A stretch of DNA of 64,000 bases from Rathayibacter rhapontici (GCF_001995175.1 NZ_MUKN01000003.1:54345-118344); one strand, 5' to 3'. Shown: positions 1 to 9,075, counted from the first letter of the stretch. Notes: a model not told the origin generated them from the letters alone. Program-made: numbers and translations.

Positions 1-691
1 CGACCAGTCGCGGATCGAGAGTGCCGCCCCACGCGGTCACCTCCTCGAGCACCCCCCGCAGGCGCAGCTCGGCGTTGCCTTCGCGGGCGGCGCCGAGGCC
101 CGCGGCGTCGAACGGCACGTGCGCGCCGACCACCGCGATCGACGTGCTGCCGCGCTCGAGCAGGTGCGCGGTGGCGGTGCGGGCGTCGTCGACGTCGTCG
201 GTGGTCACCCGGTCGGTCAGGCCGTAGGTGTTCCGCGAGCCGAGGCAGACCAGCGGATACGGCACGTCCAGCGCCTCGCGATCGAGGGTCTCGTGCTCGG
301 ACAGCGAGAGCAGCAGCCCGTCGGTGAGCTGCGCGTTGAACTGCTGCAGCAGCCGGCGGGACCCGGTGCGGCCCTCGTCCGGATACGTCGTCACGTAGAC
401 GACGAGACCCCTCCGGCGCGCGGTGTCGACCACGACCTCGGCGAGCTCGGCCAGGTAGGCGGCCTTCAGGGTCGGCACCGCCAGCGTGACGGAGTCGGTG
501 CGCCCGCGGGTCAGGTTCCTCGCGGCGACGTTGACGGTGTAGCCCAGCTCGTCCACCGCCGCCTGCACGCGCAGGCGCGTCTCGTCGGCCATGCGGCCGG
601 TGTCGTTGAGGACGTTCGACGCGGTCTTCAGCGACACTCCGGCGCGCTCGGCGACGGCCAGCAGCGTGGCCTTCCTGCGCGGCGGTGCCAT
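1..691 (-). CDS. LacI-family transcriptional regulator (3' end outside window)
   Basis: The reading frame runs leftward off the window edge, so the C-terminus is missing. The start ATG at 691 follows a strong AGGAGGGGG ribosome site. Residues 8-30 form a typical LacI helix-turn-helix (LLAVAERAGVSLKTASNVLN), followed by the hinge with ELGYTVN and NLTRGRTDSVTLAVP, then a periplasmic-binding-protein-like sensor domain (LLSLSEHETL, VPYPLVCLGS, VTTDDVDDAR). Proteins of this family bind a palindromic operator and respond to a sugar or sugar-like effector. The gene it controls is probably to the left of the window. It is divergent from the TetR gene at 817. The ligand cannot be told. Confidence 0.9.
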   Translation of the reverse strand, partial: MAPPRRKATLLAVAERAGVSLKTASNVLNDTGRMADETRLRVQAAVDELGYTVNVAARNLTRGRTDSVTLAVPTLKAAYLAELAEVVVDTARRRGLVVYVTTYPDEGRTGSRRLLQQFNAQLTDGLLLSLSEHETLDREALDVPYPLVCLGSRNTYGLTDRVTTDDVDDARTATAHLLERGSTSIAVVGAHVPFDAAGLGAAREGNAELRLRGVLEEVTAWGGTLDPRLV

Positions 692-816
692 CGCGTCCCC
701 CTCCTGTGCGGCGCGGCGCTCGTGCGCCGTGCTCCCGCCCATGGATACACCACGGCTCGTGGGACGCGGCAGGGTGCCGCTACGCTGACGCGGGTCCGGC
801 CGAGGGGAGCGACGCG

Positions 817-1419
817 ATGACGACAGCTCCGACGAGGCGCGCGCTCCTGCTCGAGAGCATCGTCGGGCACATCCTCGAGCACGGCGTGGCGAACGTGTCG
901 CTGCGCGCTCTGGCCCGCGCGGCCGACTCGAACAACCGCATGCTGCTGTACTACTTCGGCTCCCGCGCCGAGCTGCTGTCGGAGGCGCTCGTCGCCGCCG
1001 CCGTGCGCTTCCCCGACATGCAGCGCGCGGCCGACGAGCTCCTGGTGCCCGGCCGCCCGCTCCACGAGCGCCTCGACCGCTCGTGGGAGGCGCTCGCCTC
1101 GGCGGGCAACCGGCCCTACCTGCGGCTGTTCTTCCAGGTCTTCGGGCTCGCGGCGTTCGAGCAGGCCGAGGAGTGGCGGGCGACGCGCGGCCGCTTCGAC
1201 GAGTTCCTGCAGCCGGAGCTGCGCCGGGCGCTCGCCGAGTCGGGCGTGCCGCCGGAGGAGGTGCCGGTGCTGGCGCGCGAGATCGTGGCGTTCTGGCGGG
1301 GCCTCGAGATCCTGCTGATCTCGCTCGATGACGACGCGGGCGTGGATGCGGTGCGCGTGCGCGGCCACGCCGACCTGCTGGCGCGCCTGCCGCCGGATCG
1401 TCAGCAGAACCAAGGCTGA
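817..1419 (+). CDS. TetR/AcrR-family transcriptional regulator
   Basis: This is a 200-aa protein starting at the ATG at 817, which has a GAGGGGAG ribosome site; a longer upstream frame has no such site. The N-terminal helix-turn-helix is clear: ILEHGVANVSLRALARA, then NRMLLYYFGSRAELL, the usual YYxFxSxxEL recognition region. The C-terminal ligand domain is helical and not assignable to a known ligand. It is divergent from the LacI gene and converges on the deaminase at 1464-2570, 44 nt away, so no target is obvious from its neighbours. The family usually represses a nearby gene and is released by a small molecule. Confidence 0.85.
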   Translation: MTTAPTRRALLLESIVGHILEHGVANVSLRALARAADSNNRMLLYYFGSRAELLSEALVAAAVRFPDMQRAADELLVPGRPLHERLDRSWEALASAGNRPYLRLFFQVFGLAAFEQAEEWRATRGRFDEFLQPELRRALAESGVPPEEVPVLAREIVAFWRGLEILLISLDDDAGVDAVRVRGHADLLARLPPDRQQNQG

Positions 1420-1463
1420 GGGGATCGATCCGCGTCGATGCGACGGATCGGCTGCGCTGAGCC

Positions 1464-2570
1464 TTACTTCTGCGGGTCGGTGCGCTTCGAGGCGCCGTCG
1501 CGCTCGCCCAGCAGCCCGGCGATCACCGCGTCGAACTCCTCCCGCAGCCGCGCCTTCTGCTCCGGCGGGCAGAACGCCGCCTCGACGCCGTTCCGTGCGA
1601 TCGTGCAGGCGTCCTCGAGTCCGAGCCCCAGTGCGGGCAGCGCCTCGCGGTACTCGCGGCCGATGTCGGTGCGGAAGAACACGGCGTCGTCCGTCGACAC
1701 CGTGACGCGCAGCCCGGCCCGCACCATCGCCGCGATCCGGTGCTGCGGGTCGAGCGTCCAGCCCGAGCAGATCGTCGTCGACACCGGCGTGGTCGTGAAT
1801 CCGATGCCGGAGTCCCGGGCTCTCGCGACCAGATCCGGGTCGTCGAGGATCCGGTAGCCGTGGTCGATGCGGTCGACCCGCAGCACGTCCATCGCGATCC
1901 GCACGGAGTCCGGCTCGGACCGGTCCGTCTCGCCGACGTGGGCCGTGAGTGCCAGCCCCGAGCGGCGCGCGAGCGCGAACGCCTCGCGGAACCGGCCGGG
2001 ATCCTCCGTGCCCTCGGGCGTCAGATCGTCCATGCCGAGGGCGACGACCTCCTCGCGCGGGTGGCGGCGCATCGTCTCGACCAGCTCGACGGCGCTGCCC
2101 GCCGGCTCCCTCCGGTTCACGGCCACGACGATCCTGAAGCCGACGCCGAGGTCGGCCTCCGCGGCGCGCAGCCCGTCGAGGATCGGATCGAGCACGTCGG
2201 CGTACCCGAGCCCGCTCCAGCCGAGGTAGGCCGCGTCGGCGAAGTACTGCGGGTTGATCGCGTACTCGCGGTAGCGCAGCCCCTGCGCCGCTGCCGCGCG
2301 CACCCCGTCGTAGGCGACGGTCGCGAGGTCGGCGGAAGTCCGCAGCACCCGGTGCGCGGCCCGGAACGCGACGAGGAACTCCTGCAGGTCGGCGAAGTCG
2401 AACAGCGTCGCCGGGTCCGCCGACGGCAGCTCCACCCCGTAGCGGTCGGCGGAGGCGATCAGGTGCGCGGCGCTCATGGTCGACGCGAAGTGGCAGTGCA
2501 GCTCCGTCTTCGGCAGCCGCCGCAGGACCTCGTCGTCGTCCATCCCGGCCCGCTGCTCGACTGCGCTCAT
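1464..2570 (-). CDS. Adenosine/adenine deaminase-family amidohydrolase
   Basis: A 368-aa protein of the usual length for this family. It has the metal-binding HxH near residues 25-27 (TELHCHFAS), a third His in TAHVGE near residue 210 with the catalytic Glu beside it, the RIDHGYR motif, and the late Asp pair in STDD. These place it in the adenosine deaminase superfamily: zinc-dependent hydrolysis of the 6-amino group of a purine. Several motifs differ from classic adenosine deaminase (HCHF for HLHL, AHVGE for AHAGE, STDDA for NTDDP), so the substrate may be adenine or another aminopurine. The gene stands alone, without an obvious SD; CAGCAT lies 12 nt before the ATG. Confidence 0.85.
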   Translation of the reverse strand: MSAVEQRAGMDDDEVLRRLPKTELHCHFASTMSAAHLIASADRYGVELPSADPATLFDFADLQEFLVAFRAAHRVLRTSADLATVAYDGVRAAAAQGLRYREYAINPQYFADAAYLGWSGLGYADVLDPILDGLRAAEADLGVGFRIVVAVNRREPAGSAVELVETMRRHPREEVVALGMDDLTPEGTEDPGRFREAFALARRSGLALTAHVGETDRSEPDSVRIAMDVLRVDRIDHGYRILDDPDLVARARDSGIGFTTTPVSTTICSGWTLDPQHRIAAMVRAGLRVTVSTDDAVFFRTDIGREYREALPALGLGLEDACTIARNGVEAAFCPPEQKARLREEFDAVIAGLLGERDGASKRTDPQK

Positions 2571-2599
2571 GCCTTCATGCTGCCAGCGCCGGCCCCGCC

Positions 2600-2915
2600 C
2601 TTCGCAGGCCGCGTATCAAGACCGCCCTCCTCGAGCGCTGGTGGATCTCGATACGCGCGCTGCGCGCGCTACTCGATCAGCGAGGGTGGCCCGCCCTCCC
2701 CTTCGCTGGCCGCGTATCGAGACCGCCCACCTCGAGCGCTGGTGGATCTCGACACGCCCGCGGCGCGGCCTGCTCGATCAGCGAGAACGGGGCCGCCCCT
2801 TCCTCCGCTGGTCGAGTAGCGGCGGCACGCCGCGTATCGAGACCCCCGTCCTCCAGCGCTGGTGGATCTCGATACGCACGCTGCGCGGTCTACTCGATCA
2901 GCCGAGGCGGCTCGT
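2600..2915. repeat. Cluster of intergenic palindromic repeats (family A)
   Basis: The gap between the deaminase and the gene at 3134 is about 560 nt and has no convincing coding frame. It contains at least six copies of a half-unit GGTGGATCTCGATACGC or its inverse GCGTATCGAGACC, paired with CTACTCGATCAGC or its inverse CTGGTCGAGTAG. Neighbouring halves are inverted, so each pair can fold into a hairpin. The same family is found at 5023-5182 and 39793-40092. It is always between genes, never inside them. This resembles REP/BIME-type elements. Positions 2916-3100 hold nothing I recognise. Confidence 0.75.
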
Positions 2916-3106
2916 CCCCTGCGAGAGGACGCGAACCGGGCGCCACCCCTCCGCCGGGACCCGTTCCCCGCCGAGTCGGCACCGCGAGCCCGCTCGAGTC
3001 GTCGCCGACCGGGCCCTGCGCGCCGTGCAGGCCCCGCCTGGCGCCCACTCGATCGACGTCGAGCCCCCAGCGTCCACCCGAACGCCCCGCAGAGTTTATC
3101 CAGCAC

Positions 3107-3127
3107 TCGAATCAATTCGACTAGGCT
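3107..3127 (+). promoter_or_regulatory. Palindrome and -10 box of the oxidoreductase-thuA operon
   Basis: TCGAAT-CA-ATTCGA at 3107-3120 is a perfect dyad, and TAGGCT at 3122-3127 lies 12 nt before the ATG at 3134. That spacing fits a leaderless mRNA, with the dyad at the -20 to -30 region as a likely repressor site. The regulator is not identified. Basis: sequence plus inference. Confidence 0.5.
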
Positions 3128-3133
3128 TCGAGC

Positions 3134-4243
3134 ATGACTGAGAACACCTCCGAGCTCCGGGTCGGCGTCGTCGGCCTCGGCTTCGCCGGCACCACCCATC
3201 TCGACGCCTTCCAGGCCCTGCCGGGCGCGCGCGTCGTCGCCCTCGCCGGCCAGGAGGAGGCGCGCCTGCGCGAACTCGGCGCGACGCGCGGCGTCCCCGA
3301 TCTCTACTCCGACTGGGAGGACCTCGTCGCGCGCGACGACCTCGACGTCGTCTCGATCGGCGTGCCCAACCATCTGCACCACCCGATCGCGGTCGCCGCG
3401 CTGTCGACCGGCAAGCACGTCTTCTGCGAGAAGCCGCTCGCCACGACCGCCGAGCTCGCCGCCGAGATGGTCGAGGCCGCGCGCATCGCCGACCGCGTGC
3501 TCGAGATCGCCTACAACCACCGCCGCCGCGCCGACGTCGCCTACCTCCGCCGCTACCTCGACGACGCTCCGCTCGGCGACGTCTACCACGCGCGCGCGAG
3601 CTGGCAGCGGCGCACCGGGATCCCCGGGATCGGCTCCTGGTTCACGAGCAAGGCGCTGGCCGGAGGCGGCCCGCTGATCGATCTCGGCTCGCACGTCCTC
3701 GACATCGCGCTGCACCTGCTCGACGAGCCGCGCGTGACCAGCGTCTCGGCCGTCGCCTACGGCGAGATCGGCCGCTCCGGACGCGGCGGCCGCCCCTACG
3801 GAGTCGCCGCGAGCGGCACCCACGCGTTCGAGGTGGAGGACTTCTCGAGCGCGCTCCTGCGCCTGGACAACGGGCGCAGCCTGCAGCTCGACGCCTCGTG
3901 GGCCAGCTACTCCAAGGTCGACGAGGACATCGAGGTCGAGCTCCTCGGATCCGCCGGCGGTGCCCGACTGCACGTCGCCGACTACGCGACCGAGGGCACC
4001 GTGACCCTCTACTCGGAGGTCGCCGGCGCCCCGACCACCTCCCGCCCGACCATCCCGGTGCCGTCGGGCCACCACCGCTCGGTCATCGCCGAGTTCCTCG
4101 ACGCGATCGCCTCGGGAGCCGACGCGCCTGCGGGCGGCCCCCGCTACTCCGGCCACTACGGCGAGTACGCGCTGCACCGCAGCCGCGTGATCGACGCGAT
4201 CTACCGCTCCGCCGCCGAGAAGAAGGAGGTGGAGGTCGCATGA
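3134..4243 (+). CDS. Gfo/Idh/MocA-family NAD(P)-dependent oxidoreductase
   Basis: A 369-aa protein with the N-terminal Rossmann motif (GVVGLGFAGTTHLDAF), the HVFCEKPLA motif with the catalytic Lys of the family near residue 99, and the C-terminal alpha/beta domain starting with YHARASW and GGPLIDLGSHVLD. Such enzymes oxidise or reduce sugars, inositols or their derivatives. It overlaps thuA downstream by four bases (ATGA), so the two are translated together. The gene starts 12 nt after a -10 box and has no SD, so it is probably leaderless. The pair probably degrades or modifies a disaccharide or polyol; the exact substrate cannot be read. Confidence 0.9.
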   Translation: MTENTSELRVGVVGLGFAGTTHLDAFQALPGARVVALAGQEEARLRELGATRGVPDLYSDWEDLVARDDLDVVSIGVPNHLHHPIAVAALSTGKHVFCEKPLATTAELAAEMVEAARIADRVLEIAYNHRRRADVAYLRRYLDDAPLGDVYHARASWQRRTGIPGIGSWFTSKALAGGGPLIDLGSHVLDIALHLLDEPRVTSVSAVAYGEIGRSGRGGRPYGVAASGTHAFEVEDFSSALLRLDNGRSLQLDASWASYSKVDEDIEVELLGSAGGARLHVADYATEGTVTLYSEVAGAPTTSRPTIPVPSGHHRSVIAEFLDAIASGADAPAGGPRYSGHYGEYALHRSRVIDAIYRSAAEKKEVEVA

Positions 4244-5013
4244 GCGCTCTCGAGACGACCCCCGCGACCACCCCGGCCGGACCCGTCGAGGTCCTCGTCT
4301 GGAACGAGTTCCGCCACGAGACCCGCGGCGACGAGACCGTGATGAAGCACTACCCCGAGGGCATCCACCGCGTCATCGCCGACGGTCTCGCCGACTCGCT
4401 CGGCGACGGAGTCGCGGTGCGCACCGCGACGCTCCCCGAGGCCGAGCACGGTCTCACCGAGGAGGCACTGGCGCGCACCGATGTGCTTCTCTGGTGGGGC
4501 CACATCGCGCACGGCGAGGTGTCGGACGAGGTGGTGCAACGGGTGCTGCGGCACGTGCAGGAGGGGATGGGCATCCTGGTGCTGCACTCCGGCCACTACT
4601 CCAAGATCTTCCAGGCCCTGATGGGCACGACCTGCTCGCTGAAGTGGCGCAACGACCAGGACCGCGAGCTGGTCTGGACGATCGCTCCGACGCATCCGAT
4701 CGCGCAGGGCGTTCCGAGCCCGATCGTGATCCCGCAGCAGGAGATGTACGGCGAGTACTTCGACATCCCCGTGCCGGAGGAGACGGTGTTCCTCTCGACG
4801 TTCACCGGTGGCGAGGTGTTCCGCTCGGGAGTCACCTACACGCGAGGCCTCGGGAAGGTGTTCTACTTCTCGCCCGGCGACCAGGACTACCCCGTCTACC
4901 ACCACCCCGACATCAAGCGCGTGCTGGCGAACGCCGTCCGCTGGGCCCGCCCGACCCGCGAGCGCACCCCGCTCACGGCCGACCACCACCCCCGCGGCTG
5001 GTTCGAGAGCTGA
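4240..5013 (+). CDS. thuA: ThuA-domain protein (trehalose-utilisation type)
   Basis: A 257-aa protein. The start ATG overlaps the stop of the upstream oxidoreductase. The ThuA fold (class I glutamine-amidotransferase-like) is seen in VLVWNEFRHE, DVLLWWGHIAHGEV, GMGILVLHSGHYSKIF and the C-terminal GKVFYFSPGDQDYPVYHHPDI, all close to the ThuA protein of rhizobial trehalose/sucrose use. The biochemical role of ThuA is poorly settled; it acts with the ThuB-type Gfo/Idh/MocA dehydrogenase, in line with the operon seen here. No catalytic Cys-His-Glu triad is apparent, as in other ThuA proteins. Confidence 0.88.
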   Translation: MSALETTPATTPAGPVEVLVWNEFRHETRGDETVMKHYPEGIHRVIADGLADSLGDGVAVRTATLPEAEHGLTEEALARTDVLLWWGHIAHGEVSDEVVQRVLRHVQEGMGILVLHSGHYSKIFQALMGTTCSLKWRNDQDRELVWTIAPTHPIAQGVPSPIVIPQQEMYGEYFDIPVPEETVFLSTFTGGEVFRSGVTYTRGLGKVFYFSPGDQDYPVYHHPDIKRVLANAVRWARPTRERTPLTADHHPRGWFES

Positions 5014-5022
5014 CGCCCCCCC

Positions 5023-5182
5023 GCTGGTCGAGTAGCGCCGCAAGCGCGTATCGAGACCCGCCAGGTCCGGAGTCGGTGGATCTCGATACGCCCGCTGCGC
5101 GGGTCACTCGATCAGCAAGGGGAGGCGGCGCCCCTTCCCTTGCTGGTCGACCAGCGCCGCTGGCGCGCATCGAGACCCGCGA
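5023..5182. repeat. Intergenic palindromic repeats (family A)
   Basis: Two inverted pairs between thuA and the hydrolase: GCTGGTCGAGTAGCGCCGC...GCGTATCGAGACC, then GGTGGATCTCGATACGCCCG...CACTCGATCAGC, then a further diverged inverse copy. Same family as at 2600-2915 and 39793-40092. Confidence 0.75.
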
Positions 5183-5201
5183 CACCCGGAGCCCGGCCGC
5201 C

Positions 5202-5207
5202 TAGAGT
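5202..5207 (+). promoter_or_regulatory. -10 box (TAGAGT) of the hydrolase gene
   Basis: TAGAGT begins 12 nt before the GTG at 5214 and there is no ribosome site between, which supports a leaderless start at this GTG. Confidence 0.45.
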
Positions 5208-5213
5208 GCCGGG

Positions 5214-5927
5214 GTGACCGACCTCCTCGACCTCGTGGCGCGCGTGCCTGACGCGGTCCTGCGCTACGGAGCGGCTGCGCAGCAGATCGCGGACCGCTAC
5301 GCCCCGCGATCATCCGGCCGCGGACTCGTCGTGCTCGTGCACGGCGGGTTCTGGCGAGCACGATGGGATCGCACGCACCTCCGTCCGCTCGCCGCGGCGC
5401 TGGCCGACCGCGGGTACGACGTGCTGCTGCCCGAGTACCGCCGGGTCGGCGATCCCGGAGGCGGCTGGCCGGGGACCGGAGCCGACGTCGTCGCGTTCCT
5501 CGCAGCCCTGCCCGTTCTCGTGGGCGCGGCGCCGCGGGCGACGCTCGTCGGCCACTCCGCCGGCGGGCATCTCGCCCTGTGGTCGCAGGCCGCGCATCCG
5601 TCGCCCCACGTCGAGGCGGTCGTGGCGCTCGCCGGAGTCGCCGACCTGCGCGCCGCCGCCGAGCTGCACCTCAGCGACGACGCCGTGCTCGAGCTGCTCG
5701 GCGACCGGCCGCTCGCCCCGGCCGATCCGCTGCAGCTGCCGATTCCCCCGATGCCCGTGACCCTCGTGCACGGCACCGACGACCCCGATGTCCCACCGGC
5801 CCTCAGCCGCGCCTACGCGGCTCGGCATCCGTCCGCGCGCCTGATCGAGCTCGCCGCGACCGGCCACGACGACCTCGTCGACCCGCGCAGCCCGGCCTTC
5901 GACACCCTCCTGGCCCTGCTGCCCTGA
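5214..5927 (+). CDS. Alpha/beta hydrolase
   Basis: A 237-aa protein with a GTG start placed 12 nt after a -10 box. It has the oxyanion-hole motif HGGFWR near residue 43, the nucleophile elbow GHSAGGHLA near residue 117, an Asp in HGTDDPDVP and a late His in ATGHDDLV, giving a complete Ser-Asp-His triad. HGGFWR together with GHSAGGH resembles kynurenine formamidase-like and carboxylesterase-like alpha/beta hydrolases. There is no kynurenine pathway gene nearby, so I keep the general name. It converges on the cell-wall-binding protein gene, with a shared hairpin terminator between. Confidence 0.85.
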   Translation: MTDLLDLVARVPDAVLRYGAAAQQIADRYAPRSSGRGLVVLVHGGFWRARWDRTHLRPLAAALADRGYDVLLPEYRRVGDPGGGWPGTGADVVAFLAALPVLVGAAPRATLVGHSAGGHLALWSQAAHPSPHVEAVVALAGVADLRAAAELHLSDDAVLELLGDRPLAPADPLQLPIPPMPVTLVHGTDDPDVPPALSRAYAARHPSARLIELAATGHDDLVDPRSPAFDTLLALLP

Positions 5928-5932
5928 CGACG

Positions 5933-5979
5933 AGAGGCCGCCCCGGCACGCCGACGACGGCGTACCGGAGCGGCGCCTC
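5933..5979. terminator. Bidirectional hairpin between convergent genes
   Basis: GAGGCCGCCCCGG...CACGCCG pairs almost fully with CGGCGTACCGG...GCGGCGCCTC around an ACGA loop. It lies between the ends of the hydrolase and the cell-wall-binding protein. There is no T-tract, as is common in high-GC actinobacteria. Confidence 0.55.
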
Positions 5980-6003
5980 GCGGACGGGCGACCGGGACCG
6001 GCC

Positions 6004-7821
6004 TCAGCAGGACACGAGTCGCGCGACCCGGTCCGAGAGGGTCCCTGTGCCTCCGAGCAGGATCACCGTGTCGGCTCCGAGCGCGGTCACGTCCTGGAGC
6101 ACCTTCGGCGGCACGCAGTCCGGCCGTACCGCGAAGAGCGGGCTGCTCGTGAATCCCGCCGCCGTGGCGCCCGCGAGGGCGTCGGGGAAGTTCTCGCCGG
6201 TGGCGAAGTACACGGTGCTCGCCGAGGAGAACGCGGCGCGGTTGAGCTGCTCGGAGGTGTCGTAGCGATCGGAGCCGCCGATGCGCGTCGCCGGCACCGG
6301 CAGCGAGGTCCTGATGCCCTCGCTGACCGAGAGCGCGCTGCCCGCGATCGTGAGCGATCCGACACCGAGATCGGTCAGCAACCGGCCGGTGCGCGGGTCG
6401 GCCGAGGTCGCCCCGCCGTTGACGAGCAGCACCGGAGCGTCGACCGCGCCGGCGGCCGCGCTGGCACCGAGGGCGTCGGGGAACTTCTCGCCGGTCGCGA
6501 TCCACGCCTTCGAGGCGCCGGAGGGGAACGCCGACCGCACGATCTTCTCGGCCGTGTCGTAGCGGTCGACGCCGCCGATCCGCTCGATCGCGCCAGCGTA
6601 GCGGGCGAGCTCCGCGTAGAGTGCATCGCCGACGCTGAGCGCGGAGCCGACCACGACGATCCGCTGCGGCTTCAGTCGGGCCAGCTCCTGCTTCACGCTC
6701 GGGCTCATGCTCTCGCGGTCGACGAGCAGGAGGGGTCCGCCCTGGGTCGCTGCGGCGGGCGCGGCGGCCAGCGCATCCGGGAACTTCGCTCCGGTCGCGA
6801 TGTAGGTCACGGGGACGCCGGGTGCGAAGGTCGCCTTCGAGATCTCGACGGCGGTGCCCTGCCGGTCGCTGCCCGAGAGGCGCTTCACATCGACGTCGGG
6901 AGTGGGGACGTCGGTGCGGTCGACGGTGAGCCGGTAGGGCAGGCCGGCGGTGACTCCGTTCGTGCGGGCGGAGACGAGGACGTACACGTTCCCGGCAGGA
7001 GCGGCGACGGTCGCGGCCCGCAGGGTCTCCCCTCCGCAGTCCGAGCCCTGGAGGTCGGCTGTCGTCAGCCGGTTCCCGACGTTGTCGTAGGAGGAGACCG
7101 AGTAGACCCTCCCTGTTCCGAGGTCGCACGCGAACCGGAAGTCGATGCTCAACCGTGCGGGGGAGGGGAGCTGGAGGCGGAAGTAGTCGCAGTCCGAGCT
7201 GTTGCAGTCACCGTCGAAGATCGATCCCTCGATGGCTCGTCCGAGGGTGATGACGTCGGCCGTCGCGGTCGAGCCGTTCTTCTCCGTCTCGACGACGCCC
7301 GGAGTCAGGCTCGCGCTCAGGGAGTAGGCCTGGCCGGACCAGATGTATCCGCTGCTGAATCCAGCGACACGCGTCTTCAGCTGGACGTAGGACGTGCCCG
7401 CGTCCACGTACATACCGAGCCCGCGCAACCGGCTCCCGTCGTAGTCGGCCGACGAGATCGTCTCGGTGTAGATGTAGTCGCCCCGCGCGTCCTGGACCAC
7501 CAGCTCGAACGAGGAGGCGGTACCCAGAGAGTCGGAGAACCGCAGGTCGAGGACGAGCCGCCCGGCGGTCGGTGCCGCGATCCGGTAGAAGTCGCAGTCG
7601 TAGAAGTTGTTGTCGCAGTCCCCGGACGGCCCGAAGACGGCGGTGACGCCCGTTCCGAGCGCCAGCGGCTGAGCAGTCGCGGTCGATCCGTTCGGCTCCG
7701 CCTCCAGCACCTCCGCCGCTCGCGCGGGCGGCGCTGCGAGCAGCGTCGCGAACAGGAGCAGCAGGACGAGCAGTGCGAGCAGTGGACGGGCGAGCGGACG
7801 AGGAGCGGCGTGGGACGACAT
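6004..7821 (-). CDS. Secreted protein with three cell-wall-binding repeat 2 (CWB2) domains
   Basis: A 605-aa protein. Residues 1-36 are a signal peptide (long Leu/Ala core, cut near PPARAAE). Two similar beta-sandwich segments follow (about residues 38-170 and 175-295), each with NGSTATA near its start and a DCDFYRI or DCDYFRL core, resembling pre-peptidase C-terminal domains. The last part (about 310-605) holds three CWB2 repeats: RLSGSDRQGTAVEISKATF, RIGGVDRYDTAEKIVRSAF and RIGGSDRYDTSEQLNRAAF, each followed by FPDAL. CWB2 repeats hold proteins to the cell wall non-covalently. No catalytic domain was found; it may be an adhesin or envelope scaffold. Confidence 0.9.
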   Translation of the reverse strand: MSSHAAPRPLARPLLALLVLLLLFATLLAAPPARAAEVLEAEPNGSTATAQPLALGTGVTAVFGPSGDCDNNFYDCDFYRIAAPTAGRLVLDLRFSDSLGTASSFELVVQDARGDYIYTETISSADYDGSRLRGLGMYVDAGTSYVQLKTRVAGFSSGYIWSGQAYSLSASLTPGVVETEKNGSTATADVITLGRAIEGSIFDGDCNSSDCDYFRLQLPSPARLSIDFRFACDLGTGRVYSVSSYDNVGNRLTTADLQGSDCGGETLRAATVAAPAGNVYVLVSARTNGVTAGLPYRLTVDRTDVPTPDVDVKRLSGSDRQGTAVEISKATFAPGVPVTYIATGAKFPDALAAAPAAATQGGPLLLVDRESMSPSVKQELARLKPQRIVVVGSALSVGDALYAELARYAGAIERIGGVDRYDTAEKIVRSAFPSGASKAWIATGEKFPDALGASAAAGAVDAPVLLVNGGATSADPRTGRLLTDLGVGSLTIAGSALSVSEGIRTSLPVPATRIGGSDRYDTSEQLNRAAFSSASTVYFATGENFPDALAGATAAGFTSSPLFAVRPDCVPPKVLQDVTALGADTVILLGGTGTLSDRVARLVSC

Positions 7822-7971
7822 CGGTCGCCTTTCTCGGCAGTGAGGAGTGGTTCCGGACGCCGCGGCCGCATCGAAGGTGCCCGGGGCCGCGTGCCGCTCA
7901 CTGTAGGGACTACGCCCTCCCGTGTCGATGAGTAGGACTACCCACCTGGGCAGTCCTCACCGCCGCGAGCG

Positions 7972-8904
7972 CTACAGCGCCGGCGGGTACAGGAAGAGGG
8001 GGACCTGCGCCGTCGGGTACGTGCGCGTCACGTAGCTGTGCTTGCCGCCGTAGTTGTACTCCTCGAGGAGCACGGTGCCGTCGTCGTTCACCTTCTGCAC
8101 GTACGAGACGTGGTTGTAGGTCCACCACGCGACGCAGCCCGCGATCGGCACGCTGCTCGTCGCCCAGCCCTTGGCGGCCCAGTTGTCGGGCCACTCCCAC
8201 GCGCTGCCGCCCATCGGGGTGATGTTCCCCCAGGTGTACGTCCACGGCGCGGCGGTGGCGCCGGCGTCGCGGTTGAGGCGCCAGGCGACGAAGTCGACGC
8301 ACTCGCGGTAGTAGTAGCCGAGGGGGGAGAGTCCGCCGCCGTCGTCGTCGATGGTCTCGTAGGGCCACGGGTAGTCGTCGCCGACGGCGCGGGTCTGCAC
8401 GGTCGTGAACCGGCCGCCGTTCGAGCCCGAGAGCACGGCCGCCTGGCGGCTCGCCTCGTCGAGCTGCGCCTGCGTCGGCGCGGCGAAGGCGTCGCGCACG
8501 GCGGTCTGCCCGGCGGTCTCGGAGGAGACGGTGAGGTTCTGCACGCCCGCGCGGTTCGCGGCGGTGCCGGCTCCGCCCGAGGCGGTGGCGGTCGTGCCGC
8601 GGGTGCCGTACGCGGGGATCGCGGTGGTTGCGACGAGGCCGCCGACGATCGAGAAGGTGGCGAATCCGAGCGCGCGGCGGGTGAGTGAGGGGGTGCTCGA
8701 CGCGGCGGTGCGGGCGGAGGGGGACGGGGCGGCCGCAGCGCGCACGGGGACAGAAGGAGCGGGAGTCGCGATCGAGGCAGGAGCGTCCGCACTCTCGCGG
8801 GCCGCCGCGGCGGCCTCCGCCGCTCGCGCCTCGCGCCGCGTCAGCGGCACCGGTGCCGCCCCCTCCACGCGCTCCGGATGCTCGGGAACGCCAGGGTTCG
8901 ACAC
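7972..8904 (-). CDS. CHAP-domain cell-wall amidase/peptidase
   Basis: A 310-aa protein. I chose the GTG at 8904, which has a GAGGAG ribosome site 9 nt before it; an open frame runs further upstream but is unlike protein. After a charged, Ala-rich N-terminus (about 1-80), FATFSIVGGLVATTAIPAYG looks like a signal-anchor segment. The C-terminal ~130 residues form a CHAP domain: the catalytic Cys in YYYRECVDFVAWRLN, WGN and GCVAWW, and the His in TYNHVSYVQKV. Such proteins cut peptidoglycan cross-links or stem peptides. It lies next to the CWB2 protein on the same strand, 150 nt away. Confidence 0.85.
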   Translation of the reverse strand: MSNPGVPEHPERVEGAAPVPLTRREARAAEAAAAARESADAPASIATPAPSVPVRAAAAPSPSARTAASSTPSLTRRALGFATFSIVGGLVATTAIPAYGTRGTTATASGGAGTAANRAGVQNLTVSSETAGQTAVRDAFAAPTQAQLDEASRQAAVLSGSNGGRFTTVQTRAVGDDYPWPYETIDDDGGGLSPLGYYYRECVDFVAWRLNRDAGATAAPWTYTWGNITPMGGSAWEWPDNWAAKGWATSSVPIAGCVAWWTYNHVSYVQKVNDDGTVLLEEYNYGGKHSYVTRTYPTAQVPLFLYPPAL

Positions 8905-9075
8905 GCGCGCGTACTCCTCGGGATCGTCCGTCCGCGGGGCTTCGGGGCCACCGGCGGGGCCGGTCGGGCACCGGCGAGGAGCGAGTCTAACGCGGCGTCC
9001 GCAGATCACGGAAGGATCACGGCCCGTCGCGCGGCGCCCGGTGCCAGGATGGTCGGGCAAGGGAAGGAGCCGTCC

